Positions 35,680 to 44,724 of a stretch of DNA of 64,000 nt are shown in pieces. The translations under genes and the position numbers were made by a program. Source of the DNA: Methanomethylovorans sp. PtaU1.Bin093 (GTDB lineage: Archaea; Halobacteriota; Methanosarcinia; Methanosarcinales; Methanosarcinaceae); contig NZ_MVQX01000087.1 in assembly GCF_002067275.1 (NCBI RefSeq), forward strand, positions 28,623 to 92,622, given 5' to 3'. The notes beneath the pieces are model-generated. The model was not told the DNA's origin and made no database searches. It worked only from the letters and a program-made list of their open reading frames with translations. How positions within the stretch are numbered: position 1 is the stretch's first letter; the number at the start of each line of letters is the position of its first letter.

Positions 35680-37187
35680 CCCTGGGCAGTGTACCTCTGC
35701 GGTATAAGGTAAGCATCGACCGTGATCAGTGTATGCAGTGTATGCGCTGTGTGGATAATTGTTCCTATGGTGTCTACAGAGTTGAAGGTGATAGGATCAT
35801 TATAGACTCCCGCAAATGCACTGCCTGCCACCGTTGTATCTCCATGTGTCCCAGGGATGCCATCACTCTTCAGGAGAAACCTGTGGATTACCGCAGCCAT
35901 CCCCTGTGGACAGCTCAGACAAGGGAAGATATCATCAACCAGGCCCGCACTGGCAAGATAATCCTTGCAGGAATGGGTAATGCACTTGATTATCCTGTGA
36001 TCTTCGACAGGCTGGTATTGGACGCCTGCCAGGTGACAAACCCAAGTATCGATCCTCTGAGAGAGCCCATGGAACTGCGTACCTACCTGGGTAAGAAGCC
36101 TTCAAGGCTTGAGTTCAGAAAGAACGATGAAGGAGATGTGGAACTTGTCACGGAGCTTGCTCCTAATCTGAAGCTTGATACGCCTATCATGATAGGGCAT
36201 ATGAGTTACGGAGCTATCAGTCTCAATACCCAGCTAAGCCTGGCCAAGGCAGTGACAGAAATGGGCACTTTCATGGGCACAGGTGAAGGTGGAATGCATA
36301 AGGCCCTGCACCCGTATCAGGACCACACTATCGTCCAGGTGGCCTCAGGGCGTTTTGGTGTTGATATCGATTATCTTGAACGTGGCGCAGCCATTGAGAT
36401 CAAGATAGGGCAGGGTGCAAAGCCGGGTATAGGCGGTCACCTGCCAGGTGAAAAAGTATGCGTTGATGTGTCCTGTACCCGTATGATCCCCCTGGGTTCA
36501 GATGCTATAAGTCCGGCACCTCATCATGATATTTATAGTATAGAGGATCTGGCGCAACTTGTCAGGAGCCTTAAGGAAGCCACAGAATGGAAGAAGCCGG
36601 TGTTCGTGAAGATAGCAGCTGTGCACAACGTAGCCGCCATAGCTGCAGGCATTGCACGTTCGTCAGCAGATGCTGTCGTGATAGATGGTTTCCGTGGCGG
36701 GACCGGTGCAGCTCCCAAGGTGTTCAGGGACAATGTAGGCATACCCATAGAAGCAGCTATAGCTGCTGTAGACCACAAGCTGAACGATCAGGGTGTAAGG
36801 AATGAGGTTTCCATCATTGCCAGCGGAGGCATACGCAACAGTGCAGACCTTGCAAAATCCATTGCTCTGGGGGCGGATGCAGTATATATCGGAACGGCTT
36901 CCCTGATAGCTCTTGGATGCAGGGTATGTGGCAATTGCTACCGTGGTCTCTGTCCCTGGGGCATAGCCACCCAAAGGCAGGACCTGGTAGACCGTATCGA
37001 TCCCGAGATAGGGGGAAGGAATGTTGCGAACCTTATACATGCCTGGACACTTGAGCTAAGTGAGCTCATGGGTGCTGCCGGCTTGAACAGCATTGAAAGC
37101 CTCAGGGGTAACCGCGAGCGTTTGCGTGGGTATATGCTGGATGAAGGCATGCTGAAAGTACTGAATGTCGAACCGGTGGGGGCATAA
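35676..37187 (+). CDS. gltB: Glutamate synthase, FMN and ferredoxin-domain subunit
   Basis: Central synthase subunit, 503 residues. The N-terminus has two [4Fe-4S] motifs, CMQCMRCVDNCSYG and CTACHRCISMCPRDA (residues about 19-60). The FMN barrel follows with PIMIGHMSYGAISLN, GTGEGGMHK, GQGAKPGIGGHLPG and IDGFRGGTGAAP. A cysteine motif CRVCGNCYRGLCPWGIA near residue 413 binds the 3Fe-4S cluster of glutamate synthases. It converts 2-oxoglutarate plus ammonia to glutamate with electrons delivered by the ferredoxin domain. Confidence 0.95.
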   Translation: MTLGSVPLRYKVSIDRDQCMQCMRCVDNCSYGVYRVEGDRIIIDSRKCTACHRCISMCPRDAITLQEKPVDYRSHPLWTAQTREDIINQARTGKIILAGMGNALDYPVIFDRLVLDACQVTNPSIDPLREPMELRTYLGKKPSRLEFRKNDEGDVELVTELAPNLKLDTPIMIGHMSYGAISLNTQLSLAKAVTEMGTFMGTGEGGMHKALHPYQDHTIVQVASGRFGVDIDYLERGAAIEIKIGQGAKPGIGGHLPGEKVCVDVSCTRMIPLGSDAISPAPHHDIYSIEDLAQLVRSLKEATEWKKPVFVKIAAVHNVAAIAAGIARSSADAVVIDGFRGGTGAAPKVFRDNVGIPIEAAIAAVDHKLNDQGVRNEVSIIASGGIRNSADLAKSIALGADAVYIGTASLIALGCRVCGNCYRGLCPWGIATQRQDLVDRIDPEIGGRNVANLIHAWTLELSELMGAAGLNSIESLRGNRERLRGYMLDEGMLKVLNVEPVGA

Positions 37188-37189
37188 AG

Positions 37190-37930
37190 ATGGAAAAAAT
37201 GGTCATTGATGCAAAAGGTATGCATTACACTCCACTCAATAAGCAGATCCGGAAGGCCGTAGCTGCAGGTGTTAAGGAGATCGAGATAAACAATGTACTT
37301 GGGCAGCGTTTTATAGCCAACGGTCTCAGAGGCGATGTGAAGATCACCATCAATGGTATTCCCGGGGGGGACCTCTGTATGTTCATGAACGGCCCGGAGT
37401 GCACTGTTCACGGCGATTGTGAACATGCTCCCGGAAACACCATGGACGGAGGGATGATCATCGTCCATGGCAGTGCAGGCGACGCTGTAGCTCACAGTAT
37501 GCGTGGTGGTAAGGTGTATATCCGGAACAATATCGGATATCGTGGCGGTATACACATGAAAGAGTACGAATCTAAGAAGCCAACTCTTGTAATAGGTGGC
37601 ACTTCTCATGCATTCCTCGGTGAATACATGGCCGGAGGCCTGATATTGGTCCTTGGCATGGGTTCGCAGCCACTTATGGAGGACAGAGGTATCGGCAGCG
37701 GTATACACGGGGGAGAGATCGTGATCCGTGGAAAAGTGGCAGACAGGCTCCTTGGTGTAGGTGCCATAAAAACAGAGTTCACTGAAAGTGATCTCGAAAG
37801 GTTATCCCCGGTAATAGAGGACTTCTGTTCCAGGTTCGGTATAGATCCATCTCCTCTCATGGACATCAACTACACACGTATAGTGCCTTCGAGCAGCAGG
37901 CCCTTTGCTGGCAAATACACATGGGAGTGA
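37190..37930 (+). CDS. Glutamate synthase, GXGXG-domain subunit
   Basis: 246 residues equal to the C-terminal beta-helix domain of classic GltB, as a separate protein. The repeated glycine pattern is seen in NGLRGDVKITINGIPGG, GDCEHAPGNTMDGGMIIVHG and GSAGDAVAHSMRGGKVYIRN, and again in AGGLILVLGMG. It is structural, linking the glutaminase and synthase sites. Two bases after the previous stop. Confidence 0.93.
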   Translation: MEKMVIDAKGMHYTPLNKQIRKAVAAGVKEIEINNVLGQRFIANGLRGDVKITINGIPGGDLCMFMNGPECTVHGDCEHAPGNTMDGGMIIVHGSAGDAVAHSMRGGKVYIRNNIGYRGGIHMKEYESKKPTLVIGGTSHAFLGEYMAGGLILVLGMGSQPLMEDRGIGSGIHGGEIVIRGKVADRLLGVGAIKTEFTESDLERLSPVIEDFCSRFGIDPSPLMDINYTRIVPSSSRPFAGKYTWE

Positions 37931-37935
37931 TTGAA

Positions 37936-38958
37936 ATGGGAAAAAATTATCTCGATCTTAAGGCTGAGGTCTGGGACACAGGCATATGCGCTGCTTGTGG
38001 TGCATGTGTTGCAGTGTGCCCTGCAGATGCCATATTTTTCAAGACAGGAGAAGAATCCATAAGCCCGTTTAACAATGGATACTGTAAGGAAGTCACTGAC
38101 GGAGTACCATGTGGTGCATGTTATGCTACCTGTCCCAGGCTGGACCCGGCACCAACCGAAGTGTTGGGTGAGTATCTGGATATCTTTTCTGCAAAGGCGG
38201 ATATCCCTATCCCCGGAAAACAGAGTGGTGGGGCAGTCACAGCTATTCTGGTGAATGCTCTTGAACAGGGTATGATCGACGCAGTGGTCACAGTGGAAGA
38301 GGATCCATGGACCCTTAAACCATCGTCCACTGTCATCACATCGGAAGATGTGCTTATCAATCAGGCAGGAAGCCGTTACAACTGGTGGGTGCCACTGGTC
38401 TCTTCTCTGAAAGAGGCTGTCATCACCCGTAAGTACAGAAACATTGCAGTTGTGGGTGTACCCTGTGTGGTACAGGCTGTCAGGAAAATGCTTGATAGCG
38501 ACCACGACCTCTTAAGGCCATTCAGGCGTTCCATCCGTCTGGTCGTAGGACTTTTCTGCACAGAGACCTTCGACTACGAGAAACTGGTAGAGGAAAAACT
38601 GATCCGGGAGCGCAGCATCGAACCTCTGGACATAATTCGTTTTGACGTAAAAGGGAAGCTCGAGATCACCATGAAAGATGGTAGCTTCATAGCTATACCT
38701 TTAAAAGATGTCGATGACTGTGTAAGGCCAGGTTGCAGGATGTGTACTGATTTCACTGCTATTGGTTCAGACCTCTCTGCGGGTTCAGTGGGTAGTCCGA
38801 CAGGCTATACTACGCTGATCATACGCAGTACTGCCGGACAGACTGTTGTGCAAAGCGCCATCGAAAACGGTTTGCTTTCTACAGGGCCTGATGTGGACAT
38901 ACAGGCTGTAGAGAAGCTATCAGGTAAGAAAGTTGCAAGAAAACAGGAGAAAACATAA
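37936..38958 (+). CDS. F420-binding FrhB-like subunit of glutamate synthase
   Basis: 340 residues of the F420 hydrogenase/dehydrogenase beta family. The N-terminus has two cysteine clusters, CAACGACVAVCPADA and CGACYATCPRLD, then the FrhB core with GKQSGGAVTAIL, NQAGSRYNWWVP and VGVPCVVQAVRK, and further cysteines in CVRPGCRMCTDF. FrhB homologues bind FAD and oxidise F420H2. As the fourth gene of a glutamate synthase operon it is expected to feed electrons from F420H2 into GltB. The ATG at 37936 has GGAGTGA upstream; the ATG at 37921 overlaps the previous gene and is less likely. Confidence 0.9.
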   Translation: MGKNYLDLKAEVWDTGICAACGACVAVCPADAIFFKTGEESISPFNNGYCKEVTDGVPCGACYATCPRLDPAPTEVLGEYLDIFSAKADIPIPGKQSGGAVTAILVNALEQGMIDAVVTVEEDPWTLKPSSTVITSEDVLINQAGSRYNWWVPLVSSLKEAVITRKYRNIAVVGVPCVVQAVRKMLDSDHDLLRPFRRSIRLVVGLFCTETFDYEKLVEEKLIRERSIEPLDIIRFDVKGKLEITMKDGSFIAIPLKDVDDCVRPGCRMCTDFTAIGSDLSAGSVGSPTGYTTLIIRSTAGQTVVQSAIENGLLSTGPDVDIQAVEKLSGKKVARKQEKT

Positions 38959-38961
38959 CAC

Positions 38962-39057
38962 ATCCCTTTTATGGCTGCGGTGTCTATCCTCTTCCTCGTC
39001 GTTCCTAACCATGCTGATAGACACCGTATATCCATTCTCTGATGCAGCCATTGGGAT
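38962..39057. other. 96-nt nested inverted repeat, possible structured RNA
   Basis: Starting three bases after the FrhB-like stop codon. Three nested pairings are exact: ATCCC/GGGAT (38962-38966 with 39053-39057), ATGGCTGC/GCAGCCAT (38971-38978 with 39044-39051) and GGTGTCTATC/GATAGACACC (38979-38988 with 39016-39025). The terminal loop is 27 nt and an 18-nt unpaired stretch interrupts one side. It is too large and has no T-tract for an ordinary terminator. It could be an mRNA 3'-end structure or a small RNA. Confidence 0.5.
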
Positions 39058-39157
39058 AAGACAGCTTGCCGGATAAAGGTATTGCTATCAGATCTCTTTT
39101 TAAGGAAGTTGATCTTCTATCATATAGAGGCATTGGAAAATATATCCCATTCAGATG

Positions 39158-39661
39158 TCATGACTGGAATGTTTTCCTGTAGTGGATGGTATCTACTCTG
39201 TTGCCTCTGTCGTTCTTCACTATACAGTATGGGATAAACCCATTAGATCCATAGAATCTCATAGCAGCATCATTGGTGGACCAGGTGCAAACGTATAGTT
39301 TCCTTATGCCTTCATTCATCAGATCTCTTTCAAGTTCCTGGTACAATGCTCTGCTAATACCCTTTTTCCTTTGAAGGGGATGCACACACATGAGGTTGAT
39401 GTATGCGTCATTCTCTTTTCTCCAGAACTTGCTGCAGCCAATAACACCGATGATATTACCGGCGGTGTCATGTGGAGCACTATGACCCTCTGCGATCAGG
39501 TAATAGGAATGCTTACCAGCAAGACATTCCCATACTCTTTGCTCTATACCATTACCTCTCATGCTGAGGGGCGGGTAAAAATCATTGTCCACAATTTCTA
39601 TGAACCGGCAGAGAGGACCGTGATCTTCCTGCCGGGCATGTCGTATCTTTACTTCGGGCAT
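39158..39661 (-). CDS. GNAT N-acetyltransferase
   Basis: 167 residues. The acetyl-CoA site is MCVHPLQRKKGISRALYQEL near residues 91-110, with YGSNGFIPY near the C-terminus as the usual last motif. The substrate is unknown. The start codon overlaps the glnA2 stop (TAATG), so it is translated with glutamine synthetase and might act on a nitrogen metabolite (inference). Confidence 0.85.
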   Translation of the reverse strand: MPEVKIRHARQEDHGPLCRFIEIVDNDFYPPLSMRGNGIEQRVWECLAGKHSYYLIAEGHSAPHDTAGNIIGVIGCSKFWRKENDAYINLMCVHPLQRKKGISRALYQELERDLMNEGIRKLYVCTWSTNDAAMRFYGSNGFIPYCIVKNDRGNRVDTIHYRKTFQS

Positions 39662-40989
39662 TAAGTGACGTTAAGGTATCGTTCGATCTCCCATCCATGT
39701 ACCTGCTTTTTATATTCATCCCATTCTGCCCTCGCAAGTCTGAGGATATTGTCATGTACATGCGTGCCCAATATCTTCTTGAGCAACTCGTCCTGCTCAA
39801 AGTAGTTTGCACTCTCATTGAGGGTGCCTGGCAGGCTTTCGATACCTTGTTCTGCACGCTCTTTGAGACTCAGATCGAAAATATTATAATCGACAAAATG
39901 TTTTGGAGCAATCTTGTTCTGTATGCCTTCAAGGCCTGCTGCCAGTATAGCAGCGAAAGTAAGATATGGGTTGCAGGATGGGTCGGGACTTCTCAGTTCC
40001 ACACGAGTGCTGCTGCCCCTTGCAACAGGTATACGCATAAGAGAACTGCGGTTAGCACCGGACCATGCAATGTACACTGGCGCTTCATATCCGGGAATGA
40101 TCCTCTTGTATGAGTTCACAATAGGATTTGCTATGCATGTGATAGCTTTGACATGGTTCAGGACACCGGCGATGAAATACCTCGCTGTATCGCTGATCTC
40201 CATTTCAGCATCCGGATCGTAGAAAGCGTTCTTACCGTCCTTTGAAAGGGAAAGGTTGACATGCATACCTGAACCATTGACCGTAGCTATTGGTTTTGGC
40301 ATGAAGGTTGCATGCAATCCATTGATCTTAGCTATCGTCCTGGCGACGTACTTGAACGTGACCACATTATCGGCCATAGTTAATGCGTCCCCGTACTTGA
40401 AGTCGATCTCATGCTGGCCGAAGGCCACTTCGTGATGGGAGGCTTCAATATCAAAATTAAGGTCCATGAGCGTAAGGACTATCTCACGTCTGATATCTTC
40501 GGCAATGTCCGTAGGTGCAAACTCAAAGTAGGTTCCGTAGTCATGGGGTATGGTCGTAGCATTACCGTTTTCTTTTTCGAAAAGGAAGAACTCCATCTCA
40601 GGCCCTACATTCAAAGTAAAACCCATCTCTGCAGCCTTTTCTGTAACTTTTCTCAGCACATAGCGGGGATCGCCTTTGAAAGGTTCGCCGTTTGGCTGGT
40701 ACACATCGCAGATAATGCGTGCCACCTGTCCTTTACCGTTATTCCAGGGAAGTAGTGCAAATGTGGTTACATCAGGTTTAAGCAGCATGTCAGATTCGTA
40801 TATCCTGACAAATCCCTCTATAGAAGAGCCGTCAAAGCTTATGCCCGTGGTCAGAGCTTTTTTGATCTGGGTCACAGGTATTTCGACATCCTTGACAACA
40901 CCCTGTATATCTGTAAACTGTAGCCGTATGAACTTTACATTGTGTTCTTCAATAGCTTTTAGAACATCGTTCTCGTTCTTGATGATCAT
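39661..40989 (-). CDS. glnA: Glutamine synthetase, second copy
   Basis: Paralogue of the enzyme at 33095-34432; 442 residues. Same blocks: FDGSSIEGF, GPEMEFFLFEKENG, EASHHEVAFGQHEI, NGSGMHVNLS and ARGSSTRVELRSPD. It lacks an obvious GGTA-N6-TACC-like site upstream, in contrast to the first copy. It may have a distinct role or regulation. Divergent from nothing close: 295 bases upstream separate it from the next gene, which is on the same strand. Confidence 0.96.
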   Translation of the reverse strand: MIIKNENDVLKAIEEHNVKFIRLQFTDIQGVVKDVEIPVTQIKKALTTGISFDGSSIEGFVRIYESDMLLKPDVTTFALLPWNNGKGQVARIICDVYQPNGEPFKGDPRYVLRKVTEKAAEMGFTLNVGPEMEFFLFEKENGNATTIPHDYGTYFEFAPTDIAEDIRREIVLTLMDLNFDIEASHHEVAFGQHEIDFKYGDALTMADNVVTFKYVARTIAKINGLHATFMPKPIATVNGSGMHVNLSLSKDGKNAFYDPDAEMEISDTARYFIAGVLNHVKAITCIANPIVNSYKRIIPGYEAPVYIAWSGANRSSLMRIPVARGSSTRVELRSPDPSCNPYLTFAAILAAGLEGIQNKIAPKHFVDYNIFDLSLKERAEQGIESLPGTLNESANYFEQDELLKKILGTHVHDNILRLARAEWDEYKKQVHGWEIERYLNVT

Positions 40990-41284
40990 TGGATCTCCCG
41001 TCCGGCAGCATGAACTGCAATTGCTTGAGCTATATTAACAGCTGCATGAAGATAAAATTATTCTTTCTATATTAATGAGTTCATACCTATCTCCAATCAG
41101 TACATAAAAAAACCGGGTGTATATTTCTCCCTATTGAGGATCCCAGGATCATTTGTCTGCCATCCCAATTGTTCTGCTCATCATGAACGCTGTATCATTC
41201 ACTCCTCCATCATCAATAAATGGGGCAATGGATGCCCTTGTACGGACATCCTACTCCAAGATCGTTCTTTTTCCGCAGTTTCGA

Positions 41285-42085
41285 TCATTTTAAAATATTG
41301 GATCCCGAAGATCCTTTCTGCGGTGGCATTCCTGGTTTACCTATTGGTCCTCTTTCCATTCCTCTTTCTTTCTCCGGTCCCATTCCAAGGGTTTCCATTG
41401 CTGTATGGAGCATTTGCATGGCTTCCTTCAGATCTTCCTCATCCTCTGCGTTCTCAACGATCTTTTTTGCTTCTTCCAGCTGGGCTGTTGTGTTTTCCAG
41501 CATTTCTGCTGTGATGTTCTTGTCTTGCAACTCTTCTGACCCTATCATTGAAAATTCCATAAATGAGATCGTATCATTTATTTGCTCCAACATTCTTTTC
41601 TGATATGTTTCAAATGATTTATTTCCCAGGGACATTCCCTGATCATCCCTGGGTTTTTGTCTCATTCCATGACCGTTTTCAGGTGCTATTCCAAGTGTCA
41701 CCATTGCTGTTCGGATCAGTTCCTTTGCTTCCTTCAGGCCGCCTTCATCTTCTGCATCAGTGATGAGCGTCTTTGCATCCTCTAAATGTGTGAGTGCAGT
41801 TGTCAGCGTCTCTTCTGTGATGTTCTCGTTTTCCAACTCCCCGATGTTCTCGATGTCCGATCCGAGCATAGAGATCGTATCATTCACATGTTCCAGCATT
41901 CTCTCCTGCTGGATCTCGAAAGTTGCATTGTCAAGGGAAAAGCTTAGTGGCTCTTCACTATTCTTTTTTTCATGCATCGTTCCATACCTATCGTTTTTAT
42001 GGCCATTGTCCTGTGCAGCGAATGTGGATGGTACTAAACATAGAACCATCAAAGCTACCGAAAAGGCTGCTATAGATCTTGTCAT
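41285..42085 (-). CDS. Secreted protein with two tandem helical repeats
   Basis: About 266 residues. An N-terminal signal peptide (MTRSIAAFSVALMVLCLVP with STFAAQ at the cut site) is followed by two repeats of about 90 residues. Both carry the pattern (Q)xRMLEx(V/I)NDTIS, then N-I-T-x-E-x-L, then (D/N)AEDE and KEAxxxxxTAMxTLG and an acidic, Met/Gly-rich spacer. Helical and highly acidic. No known family. A GGAGGAGATC lies 15 bases before the ATG at 42085, farther than usual. Confidence 0.65.
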   Translation of the reverse strand: MTRSIAAFSVALMVLCLVPSTFAAQDNGHKNDRYGTMHEKKNSEEPLSFSLDNATFEIQQERMLEHVNDTISMLGSDIENIGELENENITEETLTTALTHLEDAKTLITDAEDEGGLKEAKELIRTAMVTLGIAPENGHGMRQKPRDDQGMSLGNKSFETYQKRMLEQINDTISFMEFSMIGSEELQDKNITAEMLENTTAQLEEAKKIVENAEDEEDLKEAMQMLHTAMETLGMGPEKERGMERGPIGKPGMPPQKGSSGSNILK

Positions 42086-42663
42086 TTTTCTTTGCGTACT
42101 GATCTCCTCCAGATCCGTTGTGTCCAGCCAGTTTAGTTGCCGGCACAATTACTGAATTCTCTACGAATGATATAAGCATACTTAGCTCTTAAAGGAATAA
42201 TAGGGCTTTAATTTGCAAAAGAAAGATCTATTACAGTTTTTATTATTGCAGCATCCTTTATTGCTCTCTTTTTGGGAAATCCCATTTTAACTATGTACTA
42301 AAAATTATCAATTACTTATACACACATAGGCTTGCATATTCTTAGAAACAGAGCAATTATATTGCTTTTTAGCATTTATAGTAAGTATTAATAACTTGAA
42401 AAGTTTCAATAATACATTTTTCTGCTCTGATCTGCAATTAGGCTCTATTTATCTCTTTTATCCTCTGAAACATGTGCTATAAAGCTTCATCAGTCCAAAA
42501 AAAGTATAAATAATACTATATATGTATTGTATCATTGCAGCTACATAAAAATCCCTTAAGCATATTTATATTGTAGTTCAATGTCTTTATTAACCTGACA
42601 TATTGGCTAGTTCACAAGGTCTGAAAGGGACAGGAAACGGCCAGGGTAAAAAAGTATAGGTAT
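42086..42663. other. AT-rich intergenic region, about 580 bp
   Basis: Between the divergent secreted repeat-protein gene and the lipoprotein gene. It is very AT-rich with many stops in all frames. Several TATATA-like stretches (for example around 42515-42525) can serve as promoter elements for either side. I see no gene, strong hairpin or repeat. Confidence 0.4.
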
Positions 42664-43620
42664 ATGGGTCACATGAATCACAAGGCTATAGTGCTTATAT
42701 TTGCAATCATCTTGGTTACGATCGCAGGTGGATGTGCAGATAAGCCCTCCACTTTGAACAGAGGTCAGGACTATAAACTGGATTACAGTCTTGTTCCGGC
42801 ATCTCTAGGTGTTCTTTCTCCTACTGATCATATTAAGCCTGTAAATCCTGAAATTCGTCCAGTTTTCAGGGATGAAAGAGAGGAATTCAACAATATTATC
42901 TCTGAGGCAGATCTGATTACAGAAGAGTTAGATTCCAGGATATTGAGTTTTGAGGAAGAAGGTAAAGATGTTCAAAGGCTTAAGTTTCTTCTTGAAGAAT
43001 ATAAGACTTTGATATCCAGTGCGAAAACATACCGGGAACTCGCGGATCAGGTTCATGAGGGTTGCACGGACCCGGAATGTGCGGCAATTGAAACAGAACT
43101 ATATCTGCAACTATCCAGAGATAGCCTGAAAAAATCTAATTCCATACTGCTGGATATATTCAACGAAATGAAAAAGCTGCTTCCAGGACATGTTAAATTA
43201 GGTGAGGGTTGTGCACTTTCTGCAACCGGTACAGGAAGAGTGTTGCTAGTGGGTGATCTGAACGCTAACATTTCCATTAGAAATGGTGTTCTTTATGTAG
43301 TGGGTCTTCCGGATAACCCCGAATTGCCTATCACCATAGTAGGCAAATATGAGTTTAAAAAGTCAGAAAAACCTGAGGAACGATTATCTTATTACAAGAT
43401 AATTGATGCTACAGTGGCCATCTCGGCGCAAAGATCGGCTTTCATAGTAGAAGCAAATGAAATCTCAATCGATGTTAAAGGAAATGGTACAGTTGATCTT
43501 TTCGGTAACGGTACTTACATAATAACATGTCCGGATGGCAGTTCGGATGATATGCATTGGGAAGCACCCGCTGTAAGAAGAACTATTAATAACCCCTCTA
43601 TCTATACTGATATCAAATGA
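42664..43620 (+). CDS. Predicted lipoprotein with helical and beta domain
   Basis: 318 residues. A signal peptide (AIVLIFAIILVTIAGG) ends in the lipobox AGGC, so the protein is likely lipid-anchored at Cys24. A helical section (about 70-185) has charged heptad-like stretches (ERE-EFNNIISEAD, EYKTLISSAKTYRELAD); two cysteines in HEGCTDPECAA may form a disulfide. The rest (about 190-300) is beta-rich with GNGTVDLFGNGTYI. No family recognised. The stop overlaps the start of the next gene (ATGA), so both are translated together. Confidence 0.65.
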   Translation: MGHMNHKAIVLIFAIILVTIAGGCADKPSTLNRGQDYKLDYSLVPASLGVLSPTDHIKPVNPEIRPVFRDEREEFNNIISEADLITEELDSRILSFEEEGKDVQRLKFLLEEYKTLISSAKTYRELADQVHEGCTDPECAAIETELYLQLSRDSLKKSNSILLDIFNEMKKLLPGHVKLGEGCALSATGTGRVLLVGDLNANISIRNGVLYVVGLPDNPELPITIVGKYEFKKSEKPEERLSYYKIIDATVAISAQRSAFIVEANEISIDVKGNGTVDLFGNGTYIITCPDGSSDDMHWEAPAVRRTINNPSIYTDIK

Positions 43621-44549
43621 AGGCATTTTCCCGTAGCATGATATTTGCCATCTTGCTAGTCATTCCATTTTTAATGACTGCAGGCGCAAGCGCTACCATT
43701 CATGGTGTGGTGTATGAGTGGAATACATTCCAACCTCTGGAAAATGTAATTGTGAATGTGAACTCTACTCCTGTGCAGTCAATGGTGTGTAAATATGGTA
43801 CTTATTCCTTTGAGCTGCCAGAGGGGAATTATAAGATAAGTGCAAGTTATTATGAGGATAGCAGCCTTATTTATTATGCCGAGGATTTTGTGAATATTAC
43901 AGATGAGGGCAGCTATGTGCTCGACCTGTTACTTTTTCCAGATTATTCTCAAAGTGCATCTTCTATTAACGGATCCTCTTCTTCAAATCAGTCTATAAGC
44001 TCCCAGAATGCTACCGCTGTTCAGAGCAATTTTATTTTCATTGATACTATTCTTATAACTGTTCTAATACTCTTGGTTCTGTTCTTTTTGTTAAGACACT
44101 CGACAGAAAAAAAGACCACTCTTGCTGGAAAAAGGCATCAGGCAGGAAAGCAAGAAAAGGCCGGGGAAAAGGTAATTCTTATACCTGAGCCGGTACAGTT
44201 CACAGAATCTCCCGAAAGCATTAAAACCGGTTCACAAGAGCTTGAGGAAACGGATCCAGAGGAAACAGTTCCTACAGAAATGATCGTTGCAGAGCCAGAT
44301 AATACGACCTCAACTACTTTAGAAGCCATCCTCAAGGGGCCGATGCCTGCTGATCTGCAGGAGATCGTGGATATCATTCGTGCTCATGGTGGGCGTATGA
44401 CCCAAAAGGACCTCAGGAGCAAGCTCAAATATTCAGAAGGGAAAGTGAGCCTCATGCTATTTGATCTTGAAAAGAGGGGCATGATCCAGAAGTTCAAAAG
44501 AGGCAGAGGAAATGTTATCCTTCTTGTTGAACAGGACCAGCCATCTTAA
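43617..44549 (+). CDS. Membrane-anchored winged-helix protein
   Basis: 310 residues. A signal peptide or TM at 5-27, an extracytoplasmic carboxypeptidase-regulatory-like beta domain (about 28-110: HGVVYEWNTFQPLENVIV), a Ser-rich linker, one TM at about 142-160 (ILITVLILLVLFFLL), an acidic linker, and at 240-305 a winged-helix domain (IVDIIRAHGGRMTQKDLRSK, then MLFDLEKRGMIQKFKRG). This looks like a one-protein transmembrane signal to DNA. It is translationally coupled to the lipoprotein upstream, which may act with it (inference). Confidence 0.75.
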   Translation: MKAFSRSMIFAILLVIPFLMTAGASATIHGVVYEWNTFQPLENVIVNVNSTPVQSMVCKYGTYSFELPEGNYKISASYYEDSSLIYYAEDFVNITDEGSYVLDLLLFPDYSQSASSINGSSSSNQSISSQNATAVQSNFIFIDTILITVLILLVLFFLLRHSTEKKTTLAGKRHQAGKQEKAGEKVILIPEPVQFTESPESIKTGSQELEETDPEETVPTEMIVAEPDNTTSTTLEAILKGPMPADLQEIVDIIRAHGGRMTQKDLRSKLKYSEGKVSLMLFDLEKRGMIQKFKRGRGNVILLVEQDQPS

Positions 44550-44724
44550 GAACTGGTTTTTATCCTGTTTTTGCCAGAATAACCCTTTATTATAATTCAA
44601 AAGACCATCAAAACAATATCTAAAGGTTTTTTGTTTTCTAATCTCTGTATTAAAGCTTGGATCTGAAAACTATTTCCTATTTTCTCTTTAAGTTCTAAGT
44701 ATGTTTTTATTATAAAATACCAAA

